64,000 bases of DNA from DATFNI01 sp963712305 (GTDB lineage: Bacteria > Bacteroidota > Rhodothermia > Balneolales > DATFMH01): NCBI GenBank assembly GCA_963712305.1, contig CAVQHI010000001.1, forward strand, positions 868,001-932,000, given 5' to 3'. How positions within the stretch are numbered: position 1 is the first letter of the stretch; every line of letters starts with the position of its first letter. The translations under genes and the position numbers were made by a program. Positions 17,470-27,611 of this stretch are shown one piece after another. The notes beneath the pieces are model-generated. The model had not been told where the DNA came from, did not search any database, and was given only the letters and a program-made list of their open reading frames with translations.

Positions 17470-17560
17470 TGGAAATCAGGAAATAGGGGAATAAGGAGTC
17501 ATACAATTCTCACAAATGTTAGATAATCATCACCCTTTATTTCCTTATATCCCTATTCCC
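17470..17560. repeat. Inverted-arm hairpin without gene, GGAAATA units
   Basis: The left arm (17470-17499) consists of GGAAATC, GGAAATA and GGGAATAAGGAG units. The right arm (17536-17560, TTATTTCCTTATATCCCTAT) is its degenerate inverse, and further CCTTTATTCCCCTTC units follow to 17585. It lies between two convergent genes and may act as a terminator, but its unit structure is like that of the gene-carrying elements. Confidence 0.6.
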
Positions 17561-17572
17561 TCGTCAACGCCT

Positions 17573-18298
17573 TTATTCCCCTTCTTCCTTCTGAAGAAGT
17601 CTCATGAACTTACGACGGGCAACGGGGAAAAGAGTCTCTTCAAATGGAAAATTCAGATCCGTATTGAAGGCATAGGTTGCAGGATTTGGCAGATCCTGAT
17701 TTTCGCGAACTAACTCCATTTTCAGGCTACTCGGTGGAACCTGTGCTTCGCGAACATCAACACTTCTAAGAAAACGGGTCTTCAACGAGCGGTAACGGTC
17801 AGTTGGACCCGTGAAAATACTCAGCTCATATCTAAATAGCAGCAGTTGGCTGTTATTATTATCGGGGATAAATACATAGCCTTCTACGGTATAGGTCGGA
17901 CGAATCCCCACCTGTTCCACATTGAAATTCTCGTCGACAAATTCGTAGATCGTGACCCCCTCACGTATAGTTTGATTAATAAACGGCATCGCCCAATTGA
18001 TAATGTCTTTCACAGACTGTAGGTGTTTATAATCGCTGTGGAGAAGCTGATACGTAATTTTTTTGTTTTTAAGATCTATTTTCTTGATCTCCCTGGGCAT
18101 GTTCTGTTCCATTTGATCAATACGCTCGACAACGGTTTTCAAGTTGTTGAACAGGTCAATCAGCTGGCTCAAATGGGGATACAGTTTATTATGCGAAAAA
18201 TTCCTTTTGATGTTTTTCAAGGCATCGAGTGTACGATATTGGCGCACTTCGAAATCGATACCTACCTGGGTGAAAAGCTCAAGAGACAGTGCTTCCAT
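17573..18298 (-). CDS. Hypothetical protein, 241 residues
   Basis: I do not recognise the family. The N-terminal half is helical and charged (QLIDLFNNLKTVVERIDQM), compatible with a coiled coil near residues 45-75. The second half alternates beta-like segments such as VEGYVFIPDNNNSQLLLFRYEL. There is no signal peptide or membrane segment, so it is probably cytoplasmic. The C-terminal FPVARRKFMRLLQKEEGE is charged and its codons overlap the downstream repeat region. Full-length open frame with normal codon use suggests a real gene. Confidence 0.6.
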   Translation of the reverse strand: MEALSLELFTQVGIDFEVRQYRTLDALKNIKRNFSHNKLYPHLSQLIDLFNNLKTVVERIDQMEQNMPREIKKIDLKNKKITYQLLHSDYKHLQSVKDIINWAMPFINQTIREGVTIYEFVDENFNVEQVGIRPTYTVEGYVFIPDNNNSQLLLFRYELSIFTGPTDRYRSLKTRFLRSVDVREAQVPPSSLKMELVRENQDLPNPATYAFNTDLNFPFEETLFPVARRKFMRLLQKEEGE

Positions 18299-18506
18299 GG
18301 CAAATGGATTAAGTGACTACCTGTTGATGTTATCGAACAGTTGCCGGTCGTTTATAAGAATTGCTGTTAAACTATAGCTCTTTATAAATTTAACGCGTCC
18401 CCAGAATAAATCAATATACTGTTCGATATTTTCAAATTATCTGCCAATCTGCGTATGTGACCTCAAATAACATCTAATATAAATTTCTTCCGTTCAATGT
18501 CTTATA

Positions 18507-18540
18507 TCTCACATTCTCAATATCAAGACTTAATACTCAC
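18507..18540. repeat. Single arm of the GAGTATT family
   Basis: TCTCACATTCTCAATATCAA, continuing GACTTAATACTCAC, matches the arms of element A (12132-12612) in unit length and sequence. Only one orientation is present. It lies just beyond the stop of the acyl-CoA ligase at 18554. Confidence 0.5.
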
Positions 18541-18553
18541 TGCTCAAAACTAA

Positions 18554-20221
18554 TTATTTCATCTTTCGAAACTGAGTTGATTTCCATGTTTTAAAAAGCG
18601 AAGTCAACTTTTTTCGTTGATATTTACCTGAAGAAGTAACCGGCATTTCATCCCCGAATACTACAACTTTCGGACATTTGGAGAATGGCAGATACTCTTC
18701 GCAAAACGACAGGATTTTTTCCGAATCCTGTTTGACCCCCGGCTTCATCTTTACGTACGCGCCAACTTCTTCACCGTACCATTCATTTTCGAATCCAACA
18801 GCAATACCGGCTTCTACACCCGGCACATTGTTTATAATCTCATCAATCTCGAGAGGGGCCAGACTTACGCCGCCGCGCAAGATGATTTCTTTTAATCGCC
18901 CTGTTATAAAGAAGTATTTGCGTTTTTTCTTATCTGTAAGATAGAATCCTTCATCGCCGCTGCGGAACCATCCATTGGCAAAGCTCTCTTCGTTTGCTTC
19001 CGGATTACAGTAATACTCCTTCATCACATTTACACCGCGAATAACAATTTCCCCACGCTCCCCCTCTATTACCGGGTTTCCCTGATCATCGTGAATATCC
19101 ATCTCATTTACGGGCAGTGGAGCACCAATGCTCGGGTACCCATGATCTCTCATCCAGCTCTTATGATCATCAGGAAGCAACTCCACTGGCGTAAAACAAG
19201 AATAGCAAGTTGTTTCAGACAATCCATATCCATGTATAACGGGTATGCCAAACATCTCTTCAAAGTCAGATACCGCCTTGATGGTCAATGGTCCGCCACC
19301 GCAGATTATATGACGCAGCTCTGCCATTCCCGGAAGATCATCACGGGTATAAGCATTGGTCAGGAACTGTAGCATCGTCGGGACAACACTTACGACCTGT
19401 ACATACTCATCCTTGATCGTGCTAAAAAACCGTTTTACTCTAAACTTCTCATTCAAAACAGTCGATCCACCGGCATAGAAAGGGGTGATCAGGGTTACAA
19501 CAGTACCGTTCACATGGTGAATAGGTAAAACGCACATCATACGTGTATCTTCGGTGATGAGGTGCCACCATGATATGGCATGAGCATCTTCTAAAAGATT
19601 TCTCTGGGTAAGCAGAACGCCTTTAGGTTTGCCCGTTGTGCCGGATGTATAGACGAGCAATGCATCTGATTCTCCATCGATTTTAGGCAATTTCATGGAT
19701 TTATTGTTTGTCAGATAAGAATCCAGCGAGTTTCCATATGTAGCTGTTGCCAGTGATTTAATTGCCTTTTGTTTTTTCTTGATACCCTCGATACGTTCAA
19801 CATAATCTTCATGAATGAATGCGAGTTTTACATCAGCATCTTCGAGAATAAAACCGATTCTGCGATTGTCTTCATCGAGATTAATCGGCACGATAACCAA
19901 ACCGATCAGCCAGGCTGCAAAATAAATGACAACCGTTTGCCAGTGATTGTGAGCTATTGTAGCGATTTTGTCCCCTTTCTTTAATCCGCTCTTTAGCAGG
20001 TGTCCGGCAACACCACGCACAAGACTATCAAATTTCTGATAAGTCAATGTCACGCGCTGATCCTCCTGATCAATATAGATCAGGTACTTTTCCCTTTTAT
20101 TTTTCCTCTTTTCAAGCAATTCGGGAATTGTTTTTACAGTGGCTCCCTTATACGAAGCATCGAGTGCCCGTGCATGTGTAATTTTTTCTTCCAGGGAAGA
20201 CGAATAGGTCTTGACCGGCAT
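18554..20221 (-). CDS. Acyl-CoA ligase, AMP-forming
   Basis: Adenylate-forming CoA ligase of 555 residues. The P-loop YTSGTTGKPKGVLLTQRNL is near residue 195, GYGLSETTCYS near 325 and FRSGDEGFYL near 420, and the C-terminal domain carries GRLKEIILRGGVSLAPLEID and the catalytic Lys in SSGKYQRKKL. It belongs to the class I family; substrate cannot be read from the sequence. PaaK is absent from the window, but this protein has the FadD-like rather than the short PaaK architecture, so equating them is not supported. A perfect AAAAGCGCTTTT palindrome lies 47 bp upstream, shared with the paa genes. Confidence 0.88.
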   Translation of the reverse strand: MPVKTYSSSLEEKITHARALDASYKGATVKTIPELLEKRKNKREKYLIYIDQEDQRVTLTYQKFDSLVRGVAGHLLKSGLKKGDKIATIAHNHWQTVVIYFAAWLIGLVIVPINLDEDNRRIGFILEDADVKLAFIHEDYVERIEGIKKKQKAIKSLATATYGNSLDSYLTNNKSMKLPKIDGESDALLVYTSGTTGKPKGVLLTQRNLLEDAHAISWWHLITEDTRMMCVLPIHHVNGTVVTLITPFYAGGSTVLNEKFRVKRFFSTIKDEYVQVVSVVPTMLQFLTNAYTRDDLPGMAELRHIICGGGPLTIKAVSDFEEMFGIPVIHGYGLSETTCYSCFTPVELLPDDHKSWMRDHGYPSIGAPLPVNEMDIHDDQGNPVIEGERGEIVIRGVNVMKEYYCNPEANEESFANGWFRSGDEGFYLTDKKKRKYFFITGRLKEIILRGGVSLAPLEIDEIINNVPGVEAGIAVGFENEWYGEEVGAYVKMKPGVKQDSEKILSFCEEYLPFSKCPKVVVFGDEMPVTSSGKYQRKKLTSLFKTWKSTQFRKMK

Positions 20222-20267
20222 AAATAACCCTTGTTGATGTGGAGTGTGGGAATACGCAGAAATTCAA

Positions 20268-20279
20268 AAAAGCGCTTTT
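20268..20279. promoter_or_regulatory. AAAAGCGCTTTT palindrome upstream of acyl-CoA ligase
   Basis: A perfect 12-bp palindrome 47 bp before the acyl-CoA ligase start. The same core is found in front of paaG (40622-40635) and next to the paaA start (27599-27609). The central AAGCGCTT resembles LacI-family operators. A shared regulator is an inference. Confidence 0.5.
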
Positions 20280-20402
20280 CCAAGGTATGTATAAACAGAA
20301 TATGTATAAATTTCAATCCTGCTACCTGCATATCTTGCATTATTCCAGTATTCCAATCTCTCTTGCCGGATTTCTTTCAGGCAGGCTTTGTCAACGACAA
20401 TT

Positions 20403-22733
20403 CTAAAATTCGAGCTTATAGCTCAACAGAGGGATAATTCCCAGTGGTCGAACGGTGTCAATATCTTTTGCAAACCGGTTGTAACTGTAACCAAGAACCG
20501 GCTTGCTGTTCAGCAGATTTTTAATTTGCAGCGCCCAAACGGCAGAATATTTTTTATGATTGGTACGCAATGTGATCGTTCCATCCAGATAAAAGAACCA
20601 GGGAAGCTGCCTGGTATATATACTCTGTTCGTTAAGCACTTCTCTATTCTGGGCCTTTGAGGCCTTATGATTTACCGGAATATATCTCTCACCTCCGGTA
20701 AGTGATGTTTTAAGATTCAAACCCAACAACCTCTTGCCGAGTTGCCACTCTTTGCCACCCAGAATATTGCCAACAAACCGACTATCGTACCGGGTGTTGT
20801 GCCATATTTCATCGCCACCTTTGTAGCGCGAACGAAATGCTGATGCCGAGACGAGATAATAGAAATCGGTACTGAGGAAATGTTCGAGCATCACATCAAC
20901 TCCGTAATTACGTCCTTCTCCCGCATTCACCAGGGGTTCGTTAAAGTACCCGCCAGGATTATTGAGCATGGAGTAATACCGACCGGGAACAACGGGGATG
21001 CCGTACAGGAACTGAACATATGGTTCTACCTGGAATATCAAATCACTTTTCAGATGTTGTTTATACGAAAGAACAAAATGATGGGCCTTGCTCAGTCCGA
21101 GATCTTTGTTTTGCTCTGAACCGTGCGTGGTTCTCGCCAAGTACACGCTTGTTTCTTCCTGCTGACTTTCCAGTCCGTACCCAAATCGGATACTGACATC
21201 AGGACTGATATCATAGGTTACGGAAGCCCTCGGACCAATCACATGAGAGTCATTCAGAAACAGGTACTGCAGATGGGCACCCGCAACGACTGACCAGCGG
21301 TCACTAATTTTCCATCTGCTGTCTGTAAAAGCCTGCATGGTCTGAAGAGACCCACGATCATTAATAACATGTTCGTAATCACCTGAAAAAATATTGCGAG
21401 ACCATATATCGGCTACATAGTGATGATTAGCGAAAGATGCACCGGTATTCCAGGTCAATCGATTATTGAAACGGTGCGTTAACGTACTTTTGAAGATAGT
21501 CTCGCTGTTGCTGTAACGAACATTGTCGGTGGGATAAACATCATAGCCACTACCAATATAACCGTTTCTATACTGTGTGAAGTACCCTGTTTGAGCAATG
21601 CTTGTTTCGAGATAGGTATTGCGACCAAACACCAATTTATGTGTTAGTCCAACGGCACCCATATCATTTGCCATCCTGGTTTCAGAACGATCATCATTGG
21701 ACTTCCACTGACTGCTGTCCCGATCTGCTTTTGCTCCGGATCGATCCATTCCGCCGATCCCAAAAAGTGAAAATACACCGACCTTCTTTGTCGGAACATT
21801 GATCTTGAACGAAAGATCCTGGTATGATGGGATCCTGTTCTTCATCGATGGGTCGATCAACTGGAGAAAGCCAAACACCGAATACCGGTAGTTGAATAAG
21901 TATGACGACTCATTTTTCGAAGTAAAAGGCCCCTCCGCTGCAAGCTCTACACCTTGGATACCAGCCTGAACGGTGTACTCCCTTTTGTAGGGATTCCCGT
22001 TTCTGAAATGGATATCAAAGACGCCTGACAGGGCATTTCCATATTCTGCCGGAAAGGCCGAGGTGTAGAAATCAGAATTAGCAAGAAGCTGGCTGCTAAA
22101 TATTGTGATTCCACCGGCCGACTGACCAACATATCGAAAGTGGTTGGGATTTGGAATGGGAATGTCATCTACCAACCACAACAATCCATTCGGTGAGTTA
22201 CCACGCACCACGATGCCATTACTATTGACGTCGGCACTGGCCAAAACACCAGGATATGCAGAGGCCGCCCGAAGCGGGTCATCAGCACTGCCGGCAAAAC
22301 GCCGTGTTTCCTCCACAGAAAATGAGATTGCACTGACAGACGCCATCTGGTTTTCCGGCTTGCCTTTCTCCGTTTTGGCTGTCACCGTTACTTCGGTCCC
22401 TTTATATACAACCTCACGCAACTTGATAACAAGATTCACTTCCTTACCTGATCCCACCAAAACACCCGGCATAACACTCGTTTGGTAACCCAGAAAACTC
22501 GTCTTCACCCGGTATCGGCCAACGGGCACCCCGCTGATACGGAAATTCCCGTTCTTATCTGTAATGGCGCCAAGTGTAGGATCACTCGGTTGTAGCACAA
22601 CATGCGCACCCGGCAATGTAACACGTGTTTCGACATCAACAACAGTGCCGCGAACGGTTTGGGTAAGCGATTGCCCGTAAGTGTTGTTAATTCCGATAAT
22701 AATGAACAACAGTAAAATGAAAATTCTTTGCAT
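20403..22733 (-). CDS. TonB-dependent receptor with carboxypeptidase-regulatory-like domain
   Basis: Outer-membrane receptor of 776 residues. A signal peptide (FILLLFIIIGINNTYGQ) is followed by a beta-sandwich domain near residues 25-110 (VRGTVVDVETRVTLPGAHV, ITDKNGNFRISGVPVGRYRV). The plug domain (about 125-235) contains VRGNSPNGLLWLVDDIPIP, and the remaining 540 residues form the barrel, ending in LSYKLEF with a terminal aromatic as expected for BAM-dependent insertion. The substrate is unknown. No SusD-like partner is present. An AraC regulator follows upstream on the same strand, about 85 bp away. Confidence 0.93.
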   Translation of the reverse strand: MQRIFILLLFIIIGINNTYGQSLTQTVRGTVVDVETRVTLPGAHVVLQPSDPTLGAITDKNGNFRISGVPVGRYRVKTSFLGYQTSVMPGVLVGSGKEVNLVIKLREVVYKGTEVTVTAKTEKGKPENQMASVSAISFSVEETRRFAGSADDPLRAASAYPGVLASADVNSNGIVVRGNSPNGLLWLVDDIPIPNPNHFRYVGQSAGGITIFSSQLLANSDFYTSAFPAEYGNALSGVFDIHFRNGNPYKREYTVQAGIQGVELAAEGPFTSKNESSYLFNYRYSVFGFLQLIDPSMKNRIPSYQDLSFKINVPTKKVGVFSLFGIGGMDRSGAKADRDSSQWKSNDDRSETRMANDMGAVGLTHKLVFGRNTYLETSIAQTGYFTQYRNGYIGSGYDVYPTDNVRYSNSETIFKSTLTHRFNNRLTWNTGASFANHHYVADIWSRNIFSGDYEHVINDRGSLQTMQAFTDSRWKISDRWSVVAGAHLQYLFLNDSHVIGPRASVTYDISPDVSIRFGYGLESQQEETSVYLARTTHGSEQNKDLGLSKAHHFVLSYKQHLKSDLIFQVEPYVQFLYGIPVVPGRYYSMLNNPGGYFNEPLVNAGEGRNYGVDVMLEHFLSTDFYYLVSASAFRSRYKGGDEIWHNTRYDSRFVGNILGGKEWQLGKRLLGLNLKTSLTGGERYIPVNHKASKAQNREVLNEQSIYTRQLPWFFYLDGTITLRTNHKKYSAVWALQIKNLLNSKPVLGYSYNRFAKDIDTVRPLGIIPLLSYKLEF

Positions 22734-22818
22734 CTCATACCTCCTCGATCTTCTTCAATGATCGGAGATTCTGAAGATTTACCATTGTAAAAAATGGACA
22801 AAACCGAAGAGGGAAATA

Positions 22819-23613
22819 TCAAATGAATTGAGGAAGGTCAGCTATAAACTGCTCGGGTGAATGCCCGGTCATTTGTCGAAATTCGCGTACGAGGTGAGAC
22901 TGGTCATAAAATCCATATTTAACGACCACAGACATCCAGTCGATCGATGCGTTTCCGTTCATTCTGAGATCTTGGTGAATAGCCTCCAAACGCAGGATAC
23001 GGGCAAAATACTTTGGTGGGATCCCCAGTTGGTCCCTGAAAAATCGTTGAATCCTTTTGTAATTTGAATCCGACCTTTGCAGAAGATCTTGCAATGATAC
23101 GGTTCCCGAAGTACTCATGAGTTTGTCGAGCCAATCCCATTCCCACTGATGTTTCAAATCAACCCTTTTGAGGCGGCAAGCCAGCCAGTGTTCGATGAGT
23201 TTAATTTTACTTATGAGATCCTGTTTCTCAAATAATGATTCTTCCAGCTCTTGAGCTTCTTTTTTAAAAATATCAGTTAATGGGATGGGATATTCAGGAA
23301 GTTCCGCCATCGGAAGACCGAGCAAGGCAACAGTGCCTTTTGGGCTGAAACGAATTCCGACAAGTTCAAGCTGACCATCATAAACCACAGAAAAAATTTC
23401 TTTCTTTCGGGCCTGCAGCAAACCTCCGGGCATTACAGACTCTGTTGTTCCCATCTCCTTCGTTCTCACGCCCGCCGACAGAACAAAAACCAGGTCTACC
23501 CTTCCATCCGGCAAGATGGTTCGTTCCTCCTTATTGAAAGAACCTTTCGTGTGATAATAATAATCCACCAGTGCCGAAAGGGCTGCATTAGGTTGATATA
23601 TCTTGTACTGCAT
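22819..23613 (-). CDS. AraC-family regulator with DUF6597-type N-terminus
   Basis: Transcription factor of about 264 residues. The N-terminal domain (YKIYQPNAALSALVDYYYH, ILPDGRVDLVFVLS) is the DUF6597 type often found in Bacteroidota. The C-terminal domain carries two helix-turn-helix motifs: SLQDLLQRSDSNYKRIQRFF and YGFYDQSHLVREFRQMTGHSPEQF. I choose the ATG at 23613 (MQYKIYQPN) because homology starts there; an in-frame codon 60 bp upstream also is open. It probably controls the TonB receptor just downstream on the same strand. A related regulator is at 46023. Confidence 0.88.
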   Translation of the reverse strand: MQYKIYQPNAALSALVDYYYHTKGSFNKEERTILPDGRVDLVFVLSAGVRTKEMGTTESVMPGGLLQARKKEIFSVVYDGQLELVGIRFSPKGTVALLGLPMAELPEYPIPLTDIFKKEAQELEESLFEKQDLISKIKLIEHWLACRLKRVDLKHQWEWDWLDKLMSTSGTVSLQDLLQRSDSNYKRIQRFFRDQLGIPPKYFARILRLEAIHQDLRMNGNASIDWMSVVVKYGFYDQSHLVREFRQMTGHSPEQFIADLPQFI

Positions 23614-23752
23614 GTTAAGAGCCAAATGTATTTGCAGTTCACTGTTCTGAGGGTGCGACTCCTTGATGAACAATAATATATAGAATTATGATCTGCACCA
23701 TCAATGTTACGAAACGCTGCAAAATAAGTTGGAAATAACGCAGGTATCCGGC

Positions 23753-24748
23753 TTACCGCCCTCCACAGAATGATATTAACTGATCGAGTTGTTCCTTTTC
23801 TCCCTCATGAAGCTGAGGATGATTACGCGCCTGTAACAGGAAGGTTCCGGCTTCTTTGATCTTATGTTGATAAAGCAACGCAACACCTATCACATACAAA
23901 CCAACCAGATTTCGAGGTTCAAGTGATAAACATCTCCGGGCATAATCGACGGCATTTGTATAATTATCACTTGCCAGGTGCAGCTGTGCCAGTTTCATAA
24001 ATAACAGGGCACGTGTTTCGGGAAGCAATATTCGGGCGGCATCTCTGAGTTCTGCCTTTTTAAGGGTTTCGATGGCCTCGGTATCACGTCCCATCTGCTT
24101 ATACGTTACACCCAATTGGTACAGCAGATATGAGTCATCAGGCGTCTTTTTCAACGTTTGTTCAAGAATCTGAAGATTTCTCTTTGCCCGGGACATACCA
24201 CCCTGAGCCGTCTTTTTACCATAGCCAAGATGCTCTATTATTAAGTCTGAGTTTTTAATAAATCCGCCATTCTTCTCTATCGAGGGTCGTATTTGTTCAT
24301 GAATCATTCCCTCGAACCGGTATCCATCTTTATTACGGAATAACCGGGTCAGGTGAAAGTCGGAATATGCTTGTAATTCACCATCAGGGTTTTGATTTCG
24401 AATAACAAGTGAAAGCGCATCGGCGCCAGTATTTGAAATAGTGCTCCCGAGATTTTTCTGTGCCTGATCGGTCAGAACCTCATCTGCATCCAGCACAAGG
24501 ATCCACTTCCCTTTTGCCTTATTGAGACTTAGATTCCTGGCTTGTGAAAAATCGGAATTCCATGTAGAATTAATAACATCCGCCCCATATGAACGGGCTA
24601 TTTCCCGGGTTGAATCTGTCGATCCTGTATCAACTATAATTATTTCATCTACGACAGGCTGCACGCTTTTCAGGCAGGAATCCAGAACGGTTTCCTCATT
24701 CTTTACGATCATGCAGAGTGATATCAGCAAATCGGCTTCAGTGCTCAT
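23753..24748 (-). CDS. Family 2 glycosyltransferase with TPR repeats
   Basis: Protein of 331 residues. The GT2 domain (residues 1-200) has SLCMIVKNEETVLDSCLKS, the nucleotide-binding IIIVDTGSTDSTREIA and the metal-binding motif LVLDADEVL. Residues 205-325 form tetratricopeptide repeats (LYQLGVTYKQMGRDTEAIETL, LFMKLAQLHLASDNYTNAV). Proteins with this GT2-TPR arrangement transfer sugars onto glycans or proteins at the cytoplasmic face. No polysaccharide cluster surrounds it, so the acceptor is unknown. Confidence 0.88.
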   Translation of the reverse strand: MSTEADLLISLCMIVKNEETVLDSCLKSVQPVVDEIIIVDTGSTDSTREIARSYGADVINSTWNSDFSQARNLSLNKAKGKWILVLDADEVLTDQAQKNLGSTISNTGADALSLVIRNQNPDGELQAYSDFHLTRLFRNKDGYRFEGMIHEQIRPSIEKNGGFIKNSDLIIEHLGYGKKTAQGGMSRAKRNLQILEQTLKKTPDDSYLLYQLGVTYKQMGRDTEAIETLKKAELRDAARILLPETRALLFMKLAQLHLASDNYTNAVDYARRCLSLEPRNLVGLYVIGVALLYQHKIKEAGTFLLQARNHPQLHEGEKEQLDQLISFCGGR

Positions 24749-25067
24749 AAAGCCACTTAATAGATTGTTTTGTAGTCACATGCGTTGTTCGGATACACAT
24801 ACAGCCTGGTCATCCAAAGTACACAAAACAAAGAAAAAGGAAAGTACTACTACTATGAAATTCTTTATTATTTGATATTTCTTTCAGACAGTAATGGAAG
24901 AACATTTGGTGAACATGTCGTGGAGTATAACCTTCTTATACAACCGCCGAGATCATTTTAGGCAATCTTGACAAGCTGATTTTTCAAAGGCCCCATCATC
25001 CCCAAACGGGTTACAAAGAATTATTAATAAGAAAGGAATAAGAGTTTTTATCTGGTATTGCGTCTAC
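24749..25067. other. Intergenic region without gene
   Basis: About 320 bp between the glycosyltransferase start and a hairpin element. I see no gene. It should hold the promoter of the glycosyltransferase near its left edge; no clear motif was found. Confidence 0.4.
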
Positions 25068-25142
25068 CTCTCTGTGCTTCTGTGGCTAAAATTTTCAAGA
25101 CAACACTTTTATTATTGCCACGGAAACACAGAAAGATCACGG
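25068..25142. repeat. Inverted hairpin with CTCTGTG/CACAGAAAG arms
   Basis: CTCTCTGTGCTTCTGTGGC (25068-25086) pairs with GCCACGGAAACACAGAAAG (25117-25135) with three mismatches that are all possible G-U pairs in RNA, over a 30-base loop. It lies 15 bp past the stop of the S9 peptidase gene. It resembles the CACAGAT-type repeats beside the GxxExxY gene near 42620 and may double as a terminator. Confidence 0.65.
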
Positions 25143-25156
25143 AAAGGTAAAGCTCG

Positions 25157-27292
25157 TTATTTGAGCTTTTTGTCGAAGAAAGTAGCCGTTGCATTATAAG
25201 CTTTAATCCAACTCTCATACCTTAGAAATTCATGGATTTCATTCGGTAGAATCAGGCTTACAAACGGTATGTTATGGCTTCGTAATCGCTGGACCAGATC
25301 CACCGTTTGGTGAAAATGAACATTACGATCGTCATCTCCCTGAATCAGTAATACAGGCGAACGCCATTTATCCATGTAGGCTACAGGAGAAGACTCCCAT
25401 GCAGTTTTTAGGATTTCGTCGGTATCAAGTTTCTCATAGCCTTTGAAATTTTCAGAATCCAGCCATTTACCCATAATGATCGACCAGTCATGAACACCGT
25501 GCATATCCACGCCCGCTTTGAAAATATCGGAGTTTCGGGCCAGTGCGAGAGCTGTCAGAAAGCCGCCATACGACCCACCCCAAATTCCGATCTTATTTTT
25601 ATCAACATCTTCCCTCTTTTGGAGATACTTTGCGGCTGACAGGATATCCATATACTCCGAAGCACCGGCAGGACCAGACTCATCCGGGTGGTGAAAATCA
25701 TAGCCATAGCCGATACCCAGGCGGTAATTTACCGACAGCACGATATAACCTTTTGCTGCCAGATACTGGTTCATAGCATAAGCATTGGTATAGTAGTGCA
25801 TATAATGCCATCCAAGCAGCATTTGTCGTGAAGGACCGCCATGTACAAAGATGATCGCCGGTTTCCTCTCAGATCCCCCGCGGCCGAATAATTGCCCGTG
25901 GATCGTAAATCCATCATCCGAACGAAAAGTGACATCACGAGGCACAACCAGTGATCCTGTTGGAAAATCAGATGGAATGAGGTCTGCATCAAGAGGCCGC
26001 GCATTACCGCCATTACTCGATTGAACAGTTACCAATGGGGGCTGCAAAGCCCCGGCACGAATGAATGCAACGGTTTGTCCGTCTCCTGTCGCGACTGGAG
26101 ACCACTCAATGTCATTGCCCGCAGTTAAAGGCGCAGCGTTCGGAATGTTGATGTCGACGCGATAAATATGACGGCGATCGACATCACCATTATTTTCACC
26201 GGTGTTTGCGCAATATAGAAGGGAACTGTTATCGGGACTCATACTTACATTCTCAACCATGAATGAACCGGCAGTCAGTTTCAGCGGTTCTCCTCCATTA
26301 AGATCAACTGAGTAGAGATGAGGCCATCCATCAATATCTGCCAGGAAAACAATACGGTCGCCGGCACCCCAATGGAGATTTGCACCGCCATTGGTCCCGG
26401 GATATGATCCGTGCAGTGTTGCCGGGCTCTTCCAAATCTCTTTACCAATTCCTGAGCTGGCGTTGGCAACCCAAATAGACCATGGTTTGAGATGATGTTT
26501 CAATGGTGATTGTGGTGCTCCGCCCGTGCCCGGTCTTCTGACAAAGACCAGACGGCTGCCGTCAGGCGACCATCTTGGATAAAAATCGTGACTCGTTGAC
26601 GGCGACATATACCTGATGGGGTTTTGCTTCGCCCGGAAAACCCCGATTAAGCTGTGATCGCCACGATCTGAAACAAAAGCCAGAGCGCTGCCATCTGGCG
26701 ACCATTGCAGATCGTGATCCGATCCTTTATCAAATACTAATCTTTCAGCTTTGGAGCTGTCGTCAATTGGCGACCACCATATATTTTGATCATTCGGATT
26801 AATGAAAGCAACGCGGTCATTGCCGGGTGCGATAGCTGGAGAATCTCCCTCGCCAAGAATAACTGGTTTGCCACCCGAAACCGGTATAGAGATAACCTGC
26901 AGTTTGGGCTGTTCTGGATTCGAGTCGGGATCAGGCTCGATACCTTCCGACCAGTTGGAACCATGATCTCCACCTAACACATAGACCAGAAATTTACCGT
27001 CGGGTGAGAACATAAGATTCGTAATTTCCCTGCCCGTGTCCCCAGAATAATGGGTGACCTGCTCAGATTTAAAACCAGGCCCCCGTGCCATCCATACATT
27101 TCGTACTCCCCGCTGGTTGATCACCCATGCTATCCGGCTGCCTTTGGATGCCGCCGTAAGTTGTGTGGGAAATGGAAATGACATGATCTGCGAAAGCGAA
27201 AACGGTTCACTCTGTGCAACTGCTTTTCTTACTGATAGGCATCCCGACATCAATAACAGCAGGATGGAAACAACAATGTATCGTTTTCTCAT
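25157..27292 (-). CDS. Secreted S9-family (prolyl oligopeptidase-type) peptidase
   Basis: Serine peptidase of about 711 residues, exported by the signal peptide MRKRYIVVSILLLLMSGC (start ATG at 27292; eight residues upstream are open but precede the positively charged signal start). Residues about 40-430 are WD40-like/TolB propeller repeats (FSPDGKFLVYVLGG, WSPDGSRLVFVRR). The alpha/beta-hydrolase domain has the nucleophile in GGSYGG near residue 575, Asp in QGDDDRNVHF and His in NEIHEFL. Such enzymes degrade peptides or modify acyl-peptides outside the cytoplasm. It is divergent from paaA. Confidence 0.92.
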   Translation of the reverse strand: MRKRYIVVSILLLLMSGCLSVRKAVAQSEPFSLSQIMSFPFPTQLTAASKGSRIAWVINQRGVRNVWMARGPGFKSEQVTHYSGDTGREITNLMFSPDGKFLVYVLGGDHGSNWSEGIEPDPDSNPEQPKLQVISIPVSGGKPVILGEGDSPAIAPGNDRVAFINPNDQNIWWSPIDDSSKAERLVFDKGSDHDLQWSPDGSALAFVSDRGDHSLIGVFRAKQNPIRYMSPSTSHDFYPRWSPDGSRLVFVRRPGTGGAPQSPLKHHLKPWSIWVANASSGIGKEIWKSPATLHGSYPGTNGGANLHWGAGDRIVFLADIDGWPHLYSVDLNGGEPLKLTAGSFMVENVSMSPDNSSLLYCANTGENNGDVDRRHIYRVDINIPNAAPLTAGNDIEWSPVATGDGQTVAFIRAGALQPPLVTVQSSNGGNARPLDADLIPSDFPTGSLVVPRDVTFRSDDGFTIHGQLFGRGGSERKPAIIFVHGGPSRQMLLGWHYMHYYTNAYAMNQYLAAKGYIVLSVNYRLGIGYGYDFHHPDESGPAGASEYMDILSAAKYLQKREDVDKNKIGIWGGSYGGFLTALALARNSDIFKAGVDMHGVHDWSIIMGKWLDSENFKGYEKLDTDEILKTAWESSPVAYMDKWRSPVLLIQGDDDRNVHFHQTVDLVQRLRSHNIPFVSLILPNEIHEFLRYESWIKAYNATATFFDKKLK

Positions 27293-27611
27293 AGTTCGGT
27301 AATTTGTTTGGAGCAAACTGATTAGCCAGACTTCGCTTTGTATTGGGCCAACACTATCTGACGTAATGTACTAACTGACGAACAATTAACACCCTTGTCG
27401 TCTGTAGATGCTATATACTACAGCGATTATTGGTTAAACGTAGACACTTTGTGGTAAACTGTTTTAACAGACCGTTAGCAGCATTATACAAAGTTGAATG
27501 CAATCGAAACAGAATATGTTGCCCTGAATGAATATACGTTAGAAATCGGTGCATTTCGTTGTTTGGTTTTTTAAGTTAAATTCATATCAAAATTAATGGA
27601 AGCGCTTTTCT
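27293..27611. promoter_or_regulatory. Divergent region before paaA, with palindrome at the paaA start
   Basis: The 319 bp between the S9 peptidase and paaA must hold both promoters. GAAGCGCTTTTC at 27599-27610 is an imperfect palindrome ending two bases before the paaA ATG. It shares its core with perfect palindromes upstream of paaG and of the acyl-CoA ligase. A GTTTGGAGCAAAC dyad lies near 27306. Its position at the start codon means that a bound protein would block transcription elongation or translation initiation rather than RNA polymerase binding. Confidence 0.45.

Noticed and set aside
18554..20221. PaaK phenylacetate-CoA ligase
   Set aside because: The protein has the long class I FadD-like layout; PaaK has about 430 residues and a different motif set. 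Substrate left open.
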